The notes beneath the pieces are model-generated. The model did no database searches and was not told where the DNA came from. It saw only the letters and a program-made list of their open reading frames with translations. Below, in pieces: positions 16,495 to 25,545 of a stretch of DNA of 34,939 nt. Position 1 is the first letter of the stretch. Every line of letters starts with the position of its first letter. Position numbers and translations under genes: made by a program. The DNA is from Alphaproteobacteria bacterium (GTDB lineage Bacteria; Pseudomonadota; Alphaproteobacteria; Rhodobacterales; Rhodobacteraceae): assembly GCA_030431935.1 (NCBI GenBank), contig JAUIIC010000012.1:1-34939 (forward strand), in the 5' to 3' direction.

Positions 16495-17529
16495 TCAGGC
16501 GCGTGGCAGGATCACCGAGAACCGGCTGCCCTGGCCTCGCTCGCTCTCGACGCGAAGCCGTCCGCGGTGCCGGTTGACGATATGCTTGACGATCGCCAGC
16601 CCAAGCCCGGTGCCGCCCATCTCGCGCGAGCGATGGCTGTCGACGCGGTAGAACCTTTCCGTGAGCCGCGGCAGGTGGATGTCGTCGATCCCTTCCCCGT
16701 TGTCGGCGACGGTGACACGAACCGCCGGGCCTCTCAGCGATGGTTCGTAGTCGCTGGGCGTGATGGACACGCGAACGGTGTCGCCGCCATACTTGATGGC
16801 GTTCTCGACGAGGTTGGTGAACACCTGCAGCAGTTGGTCGGAATCTCCCGGCACCCGCACCGCAACCTGTCCGACGTCCACGTGAAGCGAATTGCCGGCC
16901 TCGGCCGCGACGGGCGCAAGGCTTGCCTCCAGCGATCGCAGCAGCGCCACGAGGTCCACCCGGTCGGTCGGGCGCATCCGCTCTTCCGCCTCGACACGGC
17001 TGAGCGACAGCAGGTCCTGCACCAGCCGGTTCATGCGCTGTGCCTCGCGCTCCATGATGCCGAGGAACCGCTCTTGCGCCGCCGCGTCGTTCCGCGCCGC
17101 GCCGCGCAGGGTTTCGATGAAGCCCAGAAGCGCGGTCAGCGGCGTCTTCAGTTCATGGCTGACATTCGCCACGAAATCGCGGCGCATCTGCATCACGTCG
17201 CGAAAGGCGCTGATGTCCTCGAACGACAGCAGGACACCAGAGACCTCTCTGCCGTGAACCGGCGCGGCGGTCACACGATACGTTGTCTCGCGTGAGGCTT
17301 CGGAGGTCAGGTATTGTCCCGTCACTACCCGGTCCTGAGTCAGCGCACCCTCCACGCAATCCAGAAGATTGGGCTGCCGAAGAACGGTGATGTAGTGCCG
17401 GCCCAACATGGTCGGTCCGAAAAGCCGCTGGGCAGGAGCGTTGGCGGCAGCGATGCGTTCGGACCTGTCCACAAAAAGCGATGGCGCGGGCAGCGCCTCG
17501 ATCATGGACTGGAGAAGGGCCTGGCTCAT
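16495..17529 (-). CDS. phoR: PhoR-like sensor histidine kinase without membrane anchor
   Basis: A 344-residue two-component kinase: a PAS domain (about 1-110), a HisKA dimerisation domain with the phospho-acceptor His125 in FVANVSHELKTPLTALLGF, and an HATPase_c domain with N-box ENAIKYG, G1 DNGEGID and G2 GGTGLGLAIVKHI. The architecture and the close match in the H-box region suggest PhoR, which senses phosphate status with PstSCAB-PhoU. No transmembrane helix is visible, so it would be cytoplasmic or peripheral. Its ATG overlaps the stop of the upstream PLP-enzyme gene as ATGA. Unlike the common phoR-pst-phoU-phoB order, no pst genes or response regulator follow; 307 non-coding bases and a LuxR-type gene do. 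It may therefore serve another regulator. Confidence 0.8.
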   Translation of the reverse strand: MSQALLQSMIEALPAPSLFVDRSERIAAANAPAQRLFGPTMLGRHYITVLRQPNLLDCVEGALTQDRVVTGQYLTSEASRETTYRVTAAPVHGREVSGVLLSFEDISAFRDVMQMRRDFVANVSHELKTPLTALLGFIETLRGAARNDAAAQERFLGIMEREAQRMNRLVQDLLSLSRVEAEERMRPTDRVDLVALLRSLEASLAPVAAEAGNSLHVDVGQVAVRVPGDSDQLLQVFTNLVENAIKYGGDTVRVSITPSDYEPSLRGPAVRVTVADNGEGIDDIHLPRLTERFYRVDSHRSREMGGTGLGLAIVKHIVNRHRGRLRVESERGQGSRFSVILPRA

Positions 17530-18716
17530 CCCTGCCCCGAAACGGCTGCGTCGATTGCGGCCGTCAGTTCGCCGATCAGAAGCGCGGCCGGTTCGACGCC
17601 GACCGAGACGCGGAAGAAGCCCTCGCTCATGCCCTTTTCCGCGCGCGCCTCGGGCGTCAGGGCGCGATGGGACGAGGTCGCGGGATGGGACAGCGTGGTG
17701 CCGATGTCGCCCAGCGTGGGCGCAAAGGCGATATCGGGGGCCGCGCGCACCAGCCGGTTGGCGGCATCGCGGCCTCCCTCGATCTCGAAGCTGACCATGT
17801 TGCCGCCCCTGCCCCCGAGGAGCCCGACCGCGCGGTTGTGATCGGGATGATCGGGCCGCAGCGGATAGAGCACGCGCCGGACACCGGGATGCGCGCCCAG
17901 GGCATCGGCAAGCGCCGCGGCGTTCTCCTCGGCCCGGTCATAGCGCAGCTCGAACGAATAGAGCCCGCGTTCGGCCAGCCAGCAGTCGAAGGGGCTTGCC
18001 GTCAGGCCCATGGTCACGGCCACGTCGAGGATCCGCTTGCGCAGGGCCGCGTCGCGCGCGGCGACATAACCCAGCGTGGCGTCGGAGTGTCCGGCGAGAA
18101 GTTTTGTGACCGAGTGAATCACGATGTCGGCGCCATGTTCGAAGGGCCGGATCGCCCGCGGCGTGGTGAAGGTGTTGTCCACCGCCAGAAGGATGCCCCT
18201 GTCCCGCACCATCGCCGCGATCCCAGCCAGGTCGGCCACCCGCAGCGTCGGGTTCGAGACCGTCTCGATCAGGATCAGCCGGGTTTCGGGGCGCAGCGCG
18301 GCGGCCATGGCGCCCACGTCCGTGGGGTCGGCAAGGCTGGTGGCGATGCCCATGCGCGGCAATTCCTCGTGCATCAGGCGCAGCGAGCGGCCGTAAAGCT
18401 GGTCCCCGCCCAGAACGTGATCGCCCGCCTTCAGCGCGCCCAGCATCGCCGCCATCACCGCCGCCATGCCGCTGCCGGTCACCAGGCCATCGGTGGCGCC
18501 CTCCATCCCGTCGATCTTGGCGGCCAGCACATCGGCGTTCGGATGACCCTCGCGGGCGTAGGTGTAGCCCGGCATCTGCCCGCCGTATTGCGCGTCCAGC
18601 ATGTCCGGGCTTTCGGAGGCGTAGACGACCGAGGGCTGGATCGGCGTGCCCACGGGGCGGCTTGCGCTGTCTGGCCAGGGTGTACGGCGGACCAGCGTTT
18701 TGGGGGTGTCTGTCAC
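17526..18716 (-). CDS. Cys/Met metabolism PLP-dependent enzyme (cystathionine beta-lyase / gamma-synthase type)
   Basis: A 396-residue fold-type I PLP enzyme of the Cys/Met metabolism family. Seen: the N-terminal substrate loop with YTYAREGHPNADVL, phosphate-cradle GSGMAAVMAA (81-90), ETVSNPTLRV (151-160), PLP-stacking VDNTFTTP, and the Schiff-base lysine Lys205 in HSVTKLLAGHSD. The family includes cystathionine beta-lyase, gamma-synthase, gamma-lyase and O-acetylhomoserine sulfhydrylase; residues seen do not separate them with certainty. It lies 28 bases after the gamma-carbonic anhydrase gene and overlaps phoR by 4 bases, so it is an internal gene of a five-gene run. Confidence 0.87.
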   Translation of the reverse strand: MTDTPKTLVRRTPWPDSASRPVGTPIQPSVVYASESPDMLDAQYGGQMPGYTYAREGHPNADVLAAKIDGMEGATDGLVTGSGMAAVMAAMLGALKAGDHVLGGDQLYGRSLRLMHEELPRMGIATSLADPTDVGAMAAALRPETRLILIETVSNPTLRVADLAGIAAMVRDRGILLAVDNTFTTPRAIRPFEHGADIVIHSVTKLLAGHSDATLGYVAARDAALRKRILDVAVTMGLTASPFDCWLAERGLYSFELRYDRAEENAAALADALGAHPGVRRVLYPLRPDHPDHNRAVGLLGGRGGNMVSFEIEGGRDAANRLVRAAPDIAFAPTLGDIGTTLSHPATSSHRALTPEARAEKGMSEGFFRVSVGVEPAALLIGELTAAIDAAVSGQG

Positions 18717-18744
18717 CTGTCGTCCCTTTCGAGATGCGGTCGCC

Positions 18745-19278
18745 CTACCCCGTCACGGGCACCAGGCCCGCGCGAAAGCGGCGCATGTTGTCACGGTAAT
18801 GCGCGGCCGACCGGCGCAGGCCCTCGATGGCCGTGTCATCGAGCGTGCGGATCACGCGGGCGGGCGTCCCTACCACCAGCGAGCCGTCCGGGATCTCCTT
18901 GCCCTCGGGCACCAGCGCGCCGGCGCCCACCAGGCAGTTGCGCCCGATCCGGGCGCCGTTGAGGATGGTGGCCCCCATGCCGATCAGGGTCTCGTCGCCG
19001 ATGGTGCAGCCATGCAGCATCGCCTTGTGGCCTATGGTGCAATCCCGCCCGATGGTCAGCGGAAAGCCCATGTCGGTGTGCATGACCGTGTTTTCCTGCA
19101 CGTTCGAGCCCTGTCCGATGGTGATCGCATCGTTGTCGCCGCGCAGCGTTGCGCCGAACCAGATGGACACGGCGGACTGCACGATCACCCGTCCGATCAC
19201 GTTGGCATCCGGCGCGATCCAGTAGTCGCCATCGCCGGGAAGCTCCGGCGACAGGCCGTCGAGCGCATAGATCGTCAT
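18745..19278 (-). CDS. Gamma-carbonic anhydrase family protein (left-handed beta-helix)
   Basis: A 177-residue trimeric hexapeptide-repeat protein of the YrdA/CaiE/PaaY group. Repeats of the [LIV]-G-x4 type run from about residue 20 to 135 ([36 protein letters not shown]). The three metal ligands expected in gamma-type carbonic anhydrases are present: His67 (TVMHTD), His84 and His89 (IGHKAMLHG). Family members may or may not have CO2 hydration activity. The start (19278) overlaps the gmk stop as ATGA; longer in-frame starts fall inside gmk and are rejected. Confidence 0.92.
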   Translation of the reverse strand: MTIYALDGLSPELPGDGDYWIAPDANVIGRVIVQSAVSIWFGATLRGDNDAITIGQGSNVQENTVMHTDMGFPLTIGRDCTIGHKAMLHGCTIGDETLIGMGATILNGARIGRNCLVGAGALVPEGKEIPDGSLVVGTPARVIRTLDDTAIEGLRRSAAHYRDNMRRFRAGLVPVTG

Positions 19279-19916
19279 GGTGTTTCCTCGAATTCCGATT
19301 GCAGGGCGCGCACATGCGCCACAAGGCCCGGCTGCTGGACGCGGCGCATCCGTTCGGCGGACACGATGGTCTTCAGCCGGCCCTCGGTGGCGTCCAGGTC
19401 GTCGTTGACCAGCACATAGTCGTAGCCGTCCCAATGGCTGATCTCGTCCCAGCTTTTCTGCATGCGCCGGGCGATGGTCTCTGGCGCGTCCTGCCCGCGG
19501 CTGATGAGCCTGCGGCGCAACTCGGCGATCGAGGGCGGCAGGACGAAGACCGACAGCACATGGCGCGAGAGCGCCGAGTTCTTGATCTGCTGCGCGCCCT
19601 GCCAGTCGATGTCGAACAGCACGTCGCGCCCGTCCTCGATGGCCTCCTGCACCGGGCCCATGGGCGAGCCGTAGAAGTTGCCGAAGACATGGGCGTGTTC
19701 CAGCATCTCGCCGCGCGCGACCATGGACTTGAACGCGGCCTCGTCGAGAAAGTGGTAATCGGCGCCGTCCACCTCTCCGGGGCGCGGGGCGCGCGTGGTG
19801 GCCGAGACCGAGAAGCTGATCGAGGGATCCCAGTCGCGCAGGCGGCGGGCCAGCGTCGATTTCCCGGCGCCCGAGGGCGAGGACAGGATGATGAGAAGCC
19901 CCCGGCGCGCGGTCAT
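19275..19916 (-). CDS. gmk: Guanylate kinase
   Basis: A 213-residue enzyme converting GMP to GDP with ATP, essential for GTP supply. The P-loop [15 protein letters not shown] (12-26) replaces the usual G before PSGAGKST by S. The GMP-binding region [21 protein letters not shown] and GNFYGSP, and the lid with RRLISRGQD, are all present. Length is normal. It begins 3 bases after the yicC stop and ends overlapping the gamma-carbonic anhydrase start, so it is inside an operon. Confidence 0.96.
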   Translation of the reverse strand: MTARRGLLIILSSPSGAGKSTLARRLRDWDPSISFSVSATTRAPRPGEVDGADYHFLDEAAFKSMVARGEMLEHAHVFGNFYGSPMGPVQEAIEDGRDVLFDIDWQGAQQIKNSALSRHVLSVFVLPPSIAELRRRLISRGQDAPETIARRMQKSWDEISHWDGYDYVLVNDDLDATEGRLKTIVSAERMRRVQQPGLVAHVRALQSEFEETP

Positions 19917-19919
19917 CGC

Positions 19920-20810
19920 CTACTCCACGTTCTGGATCTGCTCGCGCATCTGATCGATCACCGACTTCAGGTCAAGCCCGACCGCCGTCAGGTCCGCGGC
20001 CCCGGCCTTGGAGCAGAGCGTGTTGGCCTCGCGGTTGAATTCCTGGGTCAGGAAATCGAACTTGCGGCCGATGGGGCCCTTGTTCGACAAGAGCGCCCGC
20101 GCCGCCTCGGCATGCGCGGCCAGGCGGTCGATTTCCTCGGTGACATCGGCCTTTACGGCCAGAAGTGCAAGTTCCTGCGCAACCCGCTGCGGGTCCGCGC
20201 CCTCGGCATTGTCGAGAATGCGCGCGAGGTTGGCGCGCAGGGTTTCGGCCACGGCGTCCTTGCGCGCCTCGGCCAGGTCCGCGGCCTGCGCGGTCAGCGC
20301 CGCGATGCGGTCGAGCTGGGTGCCGATGACGCCGGCAAGCGCCGCGCCCTCGGCGGCGCGCGTGGCGTCGAAGGCATCGAGCAAGGGTCCGATCTCGGCG
20401 TTGAGGGCACGGGCCAGGGCCGAGGTGTCGTCGTCGCCCGCGCCCGCCTGCAGCACGCCCGGCAGGCCCATGACATCGGCCGCAGTCACCGCCGCCAGCG
20501 GCACGCCCGCGGCGGCGGCGGCGGCCGAGATCTCGGACAGGTGGCCAAGCGCATTGGCCAGCCCCGCCGCGTCGATGCGGGTGGCGTCGCCCTCGGTGCT
20601 GCGCGACACGCGCAGGTTCAACGTGACCGATCCGCGTGAGAGCCGTGCGGTCAGCGCCTTGCGTACCGCCTGTTCCAGGCCCTCGATCCAGTCGGGCATC
20701 CGCAGGCGCAAGTCCAGCCCCCGCCCGTTCACGGAGCGCAGTTCCCACTGCCAGCTCCACCCCTCGATTGCGCCGCTGCGGCTGGCGAACCCCGTCATCG
20801 AGCGTGTCAT
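19920..20810 (-). CDS. yicC: YicC family endoribonuclease
   Basis: A 296-residue protein with the YicC N-terminal domain ([13 protein letters not shown], then [19 protein letters not shown]) and the C-terminal DUF1732 domain ([39 protein letters not shown] in pieces, [13 protein letters not shown]). E. coli YicC is an endoribonuclease acting on small RNAs such as RyhB. The acidic and His positions of the C-terminal domain appear kept. It is first in the minus-strand run with gmk 3 bases behind, a frequent bacterial pair. The 146-base divergent region to the PAS gene carries its promoter. Confidence 0.93.
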   Translation of the reverse strand: MTRSMTGFASRSGAIEGWSWQWELRSVNGRGLDLRLRMPDWIEGLEQAVRKALTARLSRGSVTLNLRVSRSTEGDATRIDAAGLANALGHLSEISAAAAAAGVPLAAVTAADVMGLPGVLQAGAGDDDTSALARALNAEIGPLLDAFDATRAAEGAALAGVIGTQLDRIAALTAQAADLAEARKDAVAETLRANLARILDNAEGADPQRVAQELALLAVKADVTEEIDRLAAHAEAARALLSNKGPIGRKFDFLTQEFNREANTLCSKAGAADLTAVGLDLKSVIDQMREQIQNVE

Positions 20811-20874
20811 GCGCGTTTACCCATTAACATAATTCCTGTCCGTTGCGCGAATAACCTGTGGCATGAAGGGCGCA

Positions 20875-20890
20875 TTAACCCGTGGGTAAC
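20875..20890 (+). promoter_or_regulatory. CtrA-like binding site between yicC and the PAS_5 gene
   Basis: TTAA, seven bases (CCCGTGG), then GTAAC: one mismatch from the alphaproteobacterial CtrA consensus TTAA-N7-TTAAC. A further TTAAC half-site lies at 20907. It sits ~70 bases upstream of the PAS_5 start, and an additional ATTAACATAATT patch lies at 20823-20834. Confidence 0.35.
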
Positions 20891-20956
20891 AATCCCGCAC
20901 ATAGCGTTAACAGAGCACCCGCCCGGTCACAACTCGGCGGGACGGGAGACACCGAG

Positions 20957-21622
20957 ATGTTCCGCAATGTGATTCACTTTCCCTCGCGTCCCGGCGGCGG
21001 CAGGCATCTGCAGCCCCTGGCCGAGATCGAAAGCTACTGGCACGTTCGCGCCGCCGGGCGCCCGATGCCCGAGCGTGCCGAGATCGGGCCGCACGGGATG
21101 GAAGCCGCCCTGCCCCACGCCCTGCTTCTGGAACGCATCGCCCCAGGCATCGGCCGTCTGCGCCTTGCCGGCCAGCACCTGCGCGACCTTATGGGGATGG
21201 AGCTGCGGGGCATGCCGATGAGCGCCCTGTTCGAGCCCGAGGCGCGCGCCGAACTTGCCGAGGCGATCGACCGCGCCCTGGATCTTCCCGCGCTGGTGCA
21301 TGTGGACCTGAGCGCCGCCCCGGGTCTCGGACGGCCTGCGCTGGCGGGACGGCTGTTCCTTGCGCCGCTGGCCAGCTCTGCCGGGCGTCCGAAGATGCTG
21401 CTTGGCGGGCTGGTGGTGACCGGTGCCGCCGGGCGGACGCCCCGGCGGCTGGGCGTGGACGCGGTTTCGGTGCGCCCGCTCGAGGAGGCCCCGGGACCGT
21501 CCCGTTGCGACACCCCGCCTCCGGCCGTTGAACCCGCCAACGCGGGCGATGCGGGCGTCCCGGAACGGCAAAGGCCGGACGCGGCGCGCCCGGCCCTTCG
21601 GCTCGTGTCGTCCGGCGCCTGA
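20957..21622 (+). CDS. PAS domain-containing protein (PAS_5 type)
   Basis: A 221-residue protein. The region from about 25 to 135 (LAEIESYWHVRAAGRPMPERAEIGP in pieces, LLLERIAPGIGRLRLAGQHLRDLMGMELRGMPMSALFE in pieces) matches the PAS_5 family that is common in Rhodobacterales and Rhizobiales and is usually not fused to an output domain. After ~150 the chain becomes Pro/Arg/Ala-rich and probably disordered. Function is unknown. The start was set at 20957, with GGGAG 9 bases upstream. Its stop is 2 bases from the stop of the convergent DAHP synthase gene. The upstream CtrA-like site would suit a cell-cycle or motility link, but that is inference. Confidence 0.8.
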   Translation: MFRNVIHFPSRPGGGRHLQPLAEIESYWHVRAAGRPMPERAEIGPHGMEAALPHALLLERIAPGIGRLRLAGQHLRDLMGMELRGMPMSALFEPEARAELAEAIDRALDLPALVHVDLSAAPGLGRPALAGRLFLAPLASSAGRPKMLLGGLVVTGAAGRTPRRLGVDAVSVRPLEEAPGPSRCDTPPPAVEPANAGDAGVPERQRPDAARPALRLVSSGA

Positions 21623-21624
21623 GA

Positions 21625-22992
21625 TCAGACGGCGGCGGCCTGCCTGTCGCTGCGCCGCGCGCGCAGTTCCTCGGCCACCAGGAAGGCAAGTTCCAGCGCC
21701 TGGCTGGCGTTGAGACGCGGATCGCAGGCGGTGTGATACCGGTCCTGCAGGCCCTCTTCGGTGACGGCGCGCACGCCGCCGGTGCATTCCGTCACGTCCT
21801 TGCCCGTCATCTCGAAATGCACGCCGCCGGGGATCGAGCCTTCGGCATTGTGCACCCCGAAGAATTCGCGCACCTCGCGCAGCACCAGCTCGAACGGCCG
21901 CGTCTTGTAGCCCGTGGACGACTTGATCGTGTTGCCGTGCATCGGGTCGCAGACCCAGTTGACCAAGGCACCTTCCTCGCGCACGGCGCGGATCAGCCGC
22001 GGCAGGTGCTCGCCCGCCTTGCCGGCGCCGAAGCGCGCGATCAGCGTCAGGCGGCCCGGCTCGTTCGCGGGGTTCAGCTTGGAGATCAGCACCTTGAGGT
22101 CTTCGGCGGTCAGCGACGGGCCGCATTTCAGCCCGATGGGGTTCAGTACGCCGCGGCAGAATTCCACGTGCGCGCCATCGGGCTGGCGCGTGCGGTCGCC
22201 GATCCAGACCATGTGTCCCGACCCGGCCACATGCTTGCCCGAGGTTGAATCGACACGGCACAGCGCCTCTTCGTATTCCAGCAAAAGCGCCTCGTGGCTG
22301 GTGTAGAAATCCACCGTGGCGATCTCGTTGTTCGTCTCGGCGGTGATGCCCGCCGCCGTCATGAAGTCGAGCGTGTCCTGGATGTGGTTGGCCATGTCCC
22401 GGTAGCGCTCGGCCTCGTCCCCGTCGGTAAAGCCCAGCGTCCAGGAATGTACGCGGTGCAGGTCCGCGAAACCGCCTGTCGAGAAGGCCCGCAGCAGGTT
22501 CAGTGTCGCGGCGGCCTGGGTGTAGGCCTGTAGCATGCGCGCGGGATCGGGCACGCGGGCCTCCGGCGTGAAGTCGAAGCCGTTGATGATGTCGCCGCGG
22601 TAGCTGGGCAGTTCCACGCCGCCGAGGGTTTCGGTGGGCGCCGAGCGGGGCTTGGCGAACTGGCCGGCCATGCGGCCCACCTTCACCACCGGCACCTTGG
22701 CGCCGTAGGTCAGCACCATCGCCATCTGAAGGAGCACCTTGAAGGTGTCACGGATGTTGTCGGCCGAGAATTCGGAGAAGCTTTCGGCGCAGTCACCGCC
22801 CTGAAGAAGGAAGGCGTCGCCGCGTGCGCAGGCCCCGAGCGCGGACTTCAGCTTGCGCGCCTCGCCCGCGAAGACCAGCGGCGGATACTTGGCGAGGCTG
22901 GCCTCGACGGCATTCAACGCGGCCTCGTCGGTATACTCGGGCATCTGGACACGCGGCTTGGCGCGCCACCCGGATGTCTGCCAGTCTTTCAT
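21625..22992 (-). CDS. Class II 3-deoxy-7-phosphoheptulonate synthase (DAHP synthase)
   Basis: A 455-residue plant-type (class II) enzyme condensing phosphoenolpyruvate and erythrose 4-phosphate, the first step of the shikimate pathway. Visible: N-terminal [12 protein letters not shown], metal-ligand Cys68 in [11 protein letters not shown], phosphate-binding [14 protein letters not shown] (104-117), [11 protein letters not shown]-like helix, [16 protein letters not shown], and CDPMHGNT. Length and motifs match bacterial class II AroA/AroG proteins. A ribosome site GGAG lies 8 bases before the ATG, and a good promoter lies 36-64 bases upstream. It is transcribed alone, convergent with the PAS_5 gene. 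Confidence 0.97.
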   Translation of the reverse strand: MKDWQTSGWRAKPRVQMPEYTDEAALNAVEASLAKYPPLVFAGEARKLKSALGACARGDAFLLQGGDCAESFSEFSADNIRDTFKVLLQMAMVLTYGAKVPVVKVGRMAGQFAKPRSAPTETLGGVELPSYRGDIINGFDFTPEARVPDPARMLQAYTQAAATLNLLRAFSTGGFADLHRVHSWTLGFTDGDEAERYRDMANHIQDTLDFMTAAGITAETNNEIATVDFYTSHEALLLEYEEALCRVDSTSGKHVAGSGHMVWIGDRTRQPDGAHVEFCRGVLNPIGLKCGPSLTAEDLKVLISKLNPANEPGRLTLIARFGAGKAGEHLPRLIRAVREEGALVNWVCDPMHGNTIKSSTGYKTRPFELVLREVREFFGVHNAEGSIPGGVHFEMTGKDVTECTGGVRAVTEEGLQDRYHTACDPRLNASQALELAFLVAEELRARRSDRQAAAV

Positions 22993-23027
22993 TCCATCGC
23001 TCCGGCATGGGTCATGTTCGGACGCTG

Positions 23028-23056
23028 CTTATAGGGGGTGTCACACCCGCGCGCAA
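23028..23056 (-). promoter_or_regulatory. DAHP synthase promoter with a palindrome in its spacer
   Basis: Read on the minus strand: TTGCGC (-35), 17 bases, TATAAG (-10), with a predicted start about 28 bases before the ATG. The spacer contains the perfect palindrome GGGTGT-C-ACACCC (23036-23048), placed where a bound repressor or a MerR-like twisting activator would act. Confidence 0.6.
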
Positions 23057-23188
23057 ACGCCGATCTGCGGGATTCCGCGTGCCAATGGTCCAGTTGCGAC
23101 GATTTTGGTCGCTTGCCCTGCATGGGTCTCTTGATCGTGCTGACCAAAAATGTATCGGTTTTTCGACAGGGCCTTGGGATGGGTGTTC

Positions 23189-24193
23189 ATGGAAGCGGGT
23201 TGGCAGACGATCGAGGTGGCGGCAAGCGGCCGCAAGCCGCGCCGCTTCGTGTTCGTCCTGCTCGACAATTTCACGATGCTCTGCTTCGCCTGCGCGATCG
23301 AGGCGCTGCGGATCGCCAACCGGATGGCGGGCAAGGAGCTTTATTGCTGGCAACTGGTCGGAGAGGGCGGTGATACGGTCAGCTGCTCGGCCGGAACCGC
23401 CTTCAAGCTCGACTCGGACCTGGTGGATCTCGACCGGGATGACACCGTGCTGGTCTGTGGCGGCATCGACGTGCAGCTCGCGACCACGCGGCGCATTCTC
23501 GGTTGGCTGCGCAAGGAGGCGCGGCGCGGCCCGGTGATCGGAGGGCTGTGCACGGCGGGGTATACGTTGGCCAAGGCCGGCCTGCTGGATGGCAAGCGCG
23601 CCACGATCCATTGGGAAAACCAGGACAGCTTTGCCGAGGAATTCGAAGAGGTGACGCTGACCAAGTCGGTCTTCGTGGTCGATGGCAACCGTTACACCAC
23701 GGCGGGGGGCACAAGTTCGATCGACCTGATGCTCAAGATCATTGCCGACGACCACGGCGAGGATCTGGCCAACGCGGTCGCAGACCAGCTGATCTATTCC
23801 TCGATCCGCACCGACCAGGACACGCAAAGGCTGAGCGTGCCGACCCGGATCGGCGTGCGGCATCCCAAGCTGAGCCAGGTCATCCAGATGATGGAGGCCA
23901 ACATCGAGGAACCTGTCAGCCCGTCGCTGCTGGCGCGCGAGGTGGGTATGTCGACCCGGCAGCTGGAACGGCTTTTCCGGCGCTACCTGAACCGGTCGCC
24001 CAAGCGCTATTACATGGAGTTGCGCCTGCAGAAGGCGCGCAACCTGCTTATGCAGACCGACATGAGCGTCATCAACGTCGCGCTGGCTTGCGGCTTTGCC
24101 TCGCCGTCGCATTTCTCGAAATGCTACCGTGCCCATTACGAAACGACGCCCTACCGCGAACGCGGCAGCCATGCGGCTCGCCTTTCGGTCTGA
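23189..24193 (+). CDS. GlxA family AraC-type transcriptional regulator
   Basis: A 334-residue regulator with an N-terminal DJ-1/PfpI-like domain (about 18-185: RRFVFVLLDNFTMLCFACAIEALRIANR in pieces, GGLCTAGYTLAKAGLLDG with the elbow Cys) and a C-terminal double helix-turn-helix of the AraC type (about 230-325: LAREVGMSTRQLERLFRRYL, VINVALACGFASPSHFSKCY). Relatives (GbdR, ArgR-type, CdhR) sense quaternary amines or amino acids. The start at 23189 is preceded by GGGATGGG; an in-frame ATG at 23150 without a ribosome site would add 13 residues. The liv-type importer genes begin 134 bases downstream on the same strand, so it probably controls them (inference). Confidence 0.9.
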   Translation: MEAGWQTIEVAASGRKPRRFVFVLLDNFTMLCFACAIEALRIANRMAGKELYCWQLVGEGGDTVSCSAGTAFKLDSDLVDLDRDDTVLVCGGIDVQLATTRRILGWLRKEARRGPVIGGLCTAGYTLAKAGLLDGKRATIHWENQDSFAEEFEEVTLTKSVFVVDGNRYTTAGGTSSIDLMLKIIADDHGEDLANAVADQLIYSSIRTDQDTQRLSVPTRIGVRHPKLSQVIQMMEANIEEPVSPSLLAREVGMSTRQLERLFRRYLNRSPKRYYMELRLQKARNLLMQTDMSVINVALACGFASPSHFSKCYRAHYETTPYRERGSHAARLSV

Positions 24194-24214
24194 TGCACCG
24201 GACAGCGGCATGCA

Positions 24215-24227
24215 TGACGTTGCGTCA
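24215..24227 (+). promoter_or_regulatory. TGACG-TTG-CGTCA palindrome upstream of the transporter
   Basis: A perfect 5-bp inverted repeat with a 3-base spacer, ~100 bases before the binding-protein ATG. A second one, GGCTA-ACG-TAGCC, lies at 24283-24295. Both are in the 134-base gap after the GlxA-type regulator and are candidate operators. Confidence 0.35.
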
Positions 24228-24327
24228 ACAAGCGAGACGAGCACGTCCGCATGCTGAATCTCTTTCCTTTCACACGGCCTGTGGCTAACGTAGCCGGCGG
24301 GATTTCTTACCACTCAGGGAGTAACAA

Positions 24328-25521
24328 ATGAAAAAACTTCTGCTTGCCAGCGCGGCGACCGCCGCGATGACCGCCTCTGCGTTTGCCGGCAGCCATTCCG
24401 AGGAAGTCAAGATCGGCATCATCCTTGGCTTCACGGGGCCCATCGAATCGCTGACGCCGTCGATGGCCGATGGCGCCGAGCTCGCCATCAAGGAGGTCTC
24501 GGACTCGGGCCTTCTTCTGGGCGGCCGGACCGTGACGTCGGTGCGCGCTGACTCCACCTGCATCGACGCCGGCGCCGCGACCGCCGCCGCAGAGCGTCTG
24601 ATTACCTCGGACGGTGTCAAGGGCATCATGGGGGCCGACTGCTCCGGCGTGACCGGCGCGATCCTGGCCAACGTGGCGGTGCCGAACGGCGTTGTGATGA
24701 TCTCGCCCTCGGCGACCTCGCCCGCGCTCTCGACCGCCGAGGACAACGGCCTGTTCTTCCGCACCGCGCCGTCTGATGCCCGCCAGGGCGTCGTGATGGC
24801 CGAGATCCTGCTGGAAGCCGGCATCCAGGAAGTCGCGGTCACCTACACGAACAACGACTACGGCAAGGGCCTCGCCGACAGCTTCGAGGCCGCCTATGTC
24901 GAGCGCGGCGGCACCGTGACGCTGAACGCGGCGCACGAGGACGGCAAGGCCGACTATTCGGCCGAAGTGGGGGCTCTGGCTTCGGCCGGCGGTGACCGTC
25001 TGGTCGTCGCGGGCTACGTCGACCAGGGCGGCTCTGGCGTGGTGCGTGCCGCGCTCGATTCGGGCGCCTTCGACACCTTCCACTTCCCCGACGGCATGAT
25101 CTCGGCCGCTCTCGAAGCGAACTTCGGTTCGGAGATCGACGGCTCGACCGGCCAGCACCCGGGCACCGACAGCGAGGGCGCCTCGGTCTTCGTCGACCTC
25201 GTCGCCGGCGCGTTCGACGCCACCTCGCCCTTCACGCCGGAATCCTATGACGCGGCGGCGCTGATCCTTCTGGCCATGCAGGCCGCTGGCAGCGACGATC
25301 CGGCGGTCTACAAGGATCACGTGTTCCACGTGGCCAACGCTCCGGGCGAGCCGATCCTGCCGGGCGAACTGGCGAAGGCGCTTCAGATCATCGCCGATGG
25401 CGGGGACATCGACTATGTCGGCGCCACCGCGGTCGAGCTGATCGGGCCCGGCGAATCCGCCGGCAACTATCGTCAGATCGAAGTGAAGGACGGCGTGATC
25501 TCGACCGTTCAGTTCCGCTGA
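24328..25521 (+). CDS. Branched-chain amino acid-type ABC transporter substrate-binding protein
   Basis: A 397-residue periplasmic binding protein (Peripla_BP_6, LivJ-like). It has a clear signal peptide, MKKLLLASAATAAMTASAFA before GSHSEE. Family features: IGIILGFTGPIESL near the mature N-terminus, GADCSGVTGAILANVAVPNGVVMISPSATSP (about 110-140, in pieces) and FYFRTAPSDARQG-like FFRTAPSD. The ligand may be a branched-chain amino acid, another amino acid, an amide or urea; it cannot be fixed from sequence. It is the first gene of a complete importer operon and is followed by a strong hairpin that should give it more mRNA than the membrane components. Confidence 0.94.
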   Translation: MKKLLLASAATAAMTASAFAGSHSEEVKIGIILGFTGPIESLTPSMADGAELAIKEVSDSGLLLGGRTVTSVRADSTCIDAGAATAAAERLITSDGVKGIMGADCSGVTGAILANVAVPNGVVMISPSATSPALSTAEDNGLFFRTAPSDARQGVVMAEILLEAGIQEVAVTYTNNDYGKGLADSFEAAYVERGGTVTLNAAHEDGKADYSAEVGALASAGGDRLVVAGYVDQGGSGVVRAALDSGAFDTFHFPDGMISAALEANFGSEIDGSTGQHPGTDSEGASVFVDLVAGAFDATSPFTPESYDAAALILLAMQAAGSDDPAVYKDHVFHVANAPGEPILPGELAKALQIIADGGDIDYVGATAVELIGPGESAGNYRQIEVKDGVISTVQFR

Positions 25522-25545
25522 TCCGTCGCGACATATGACAGGAAT

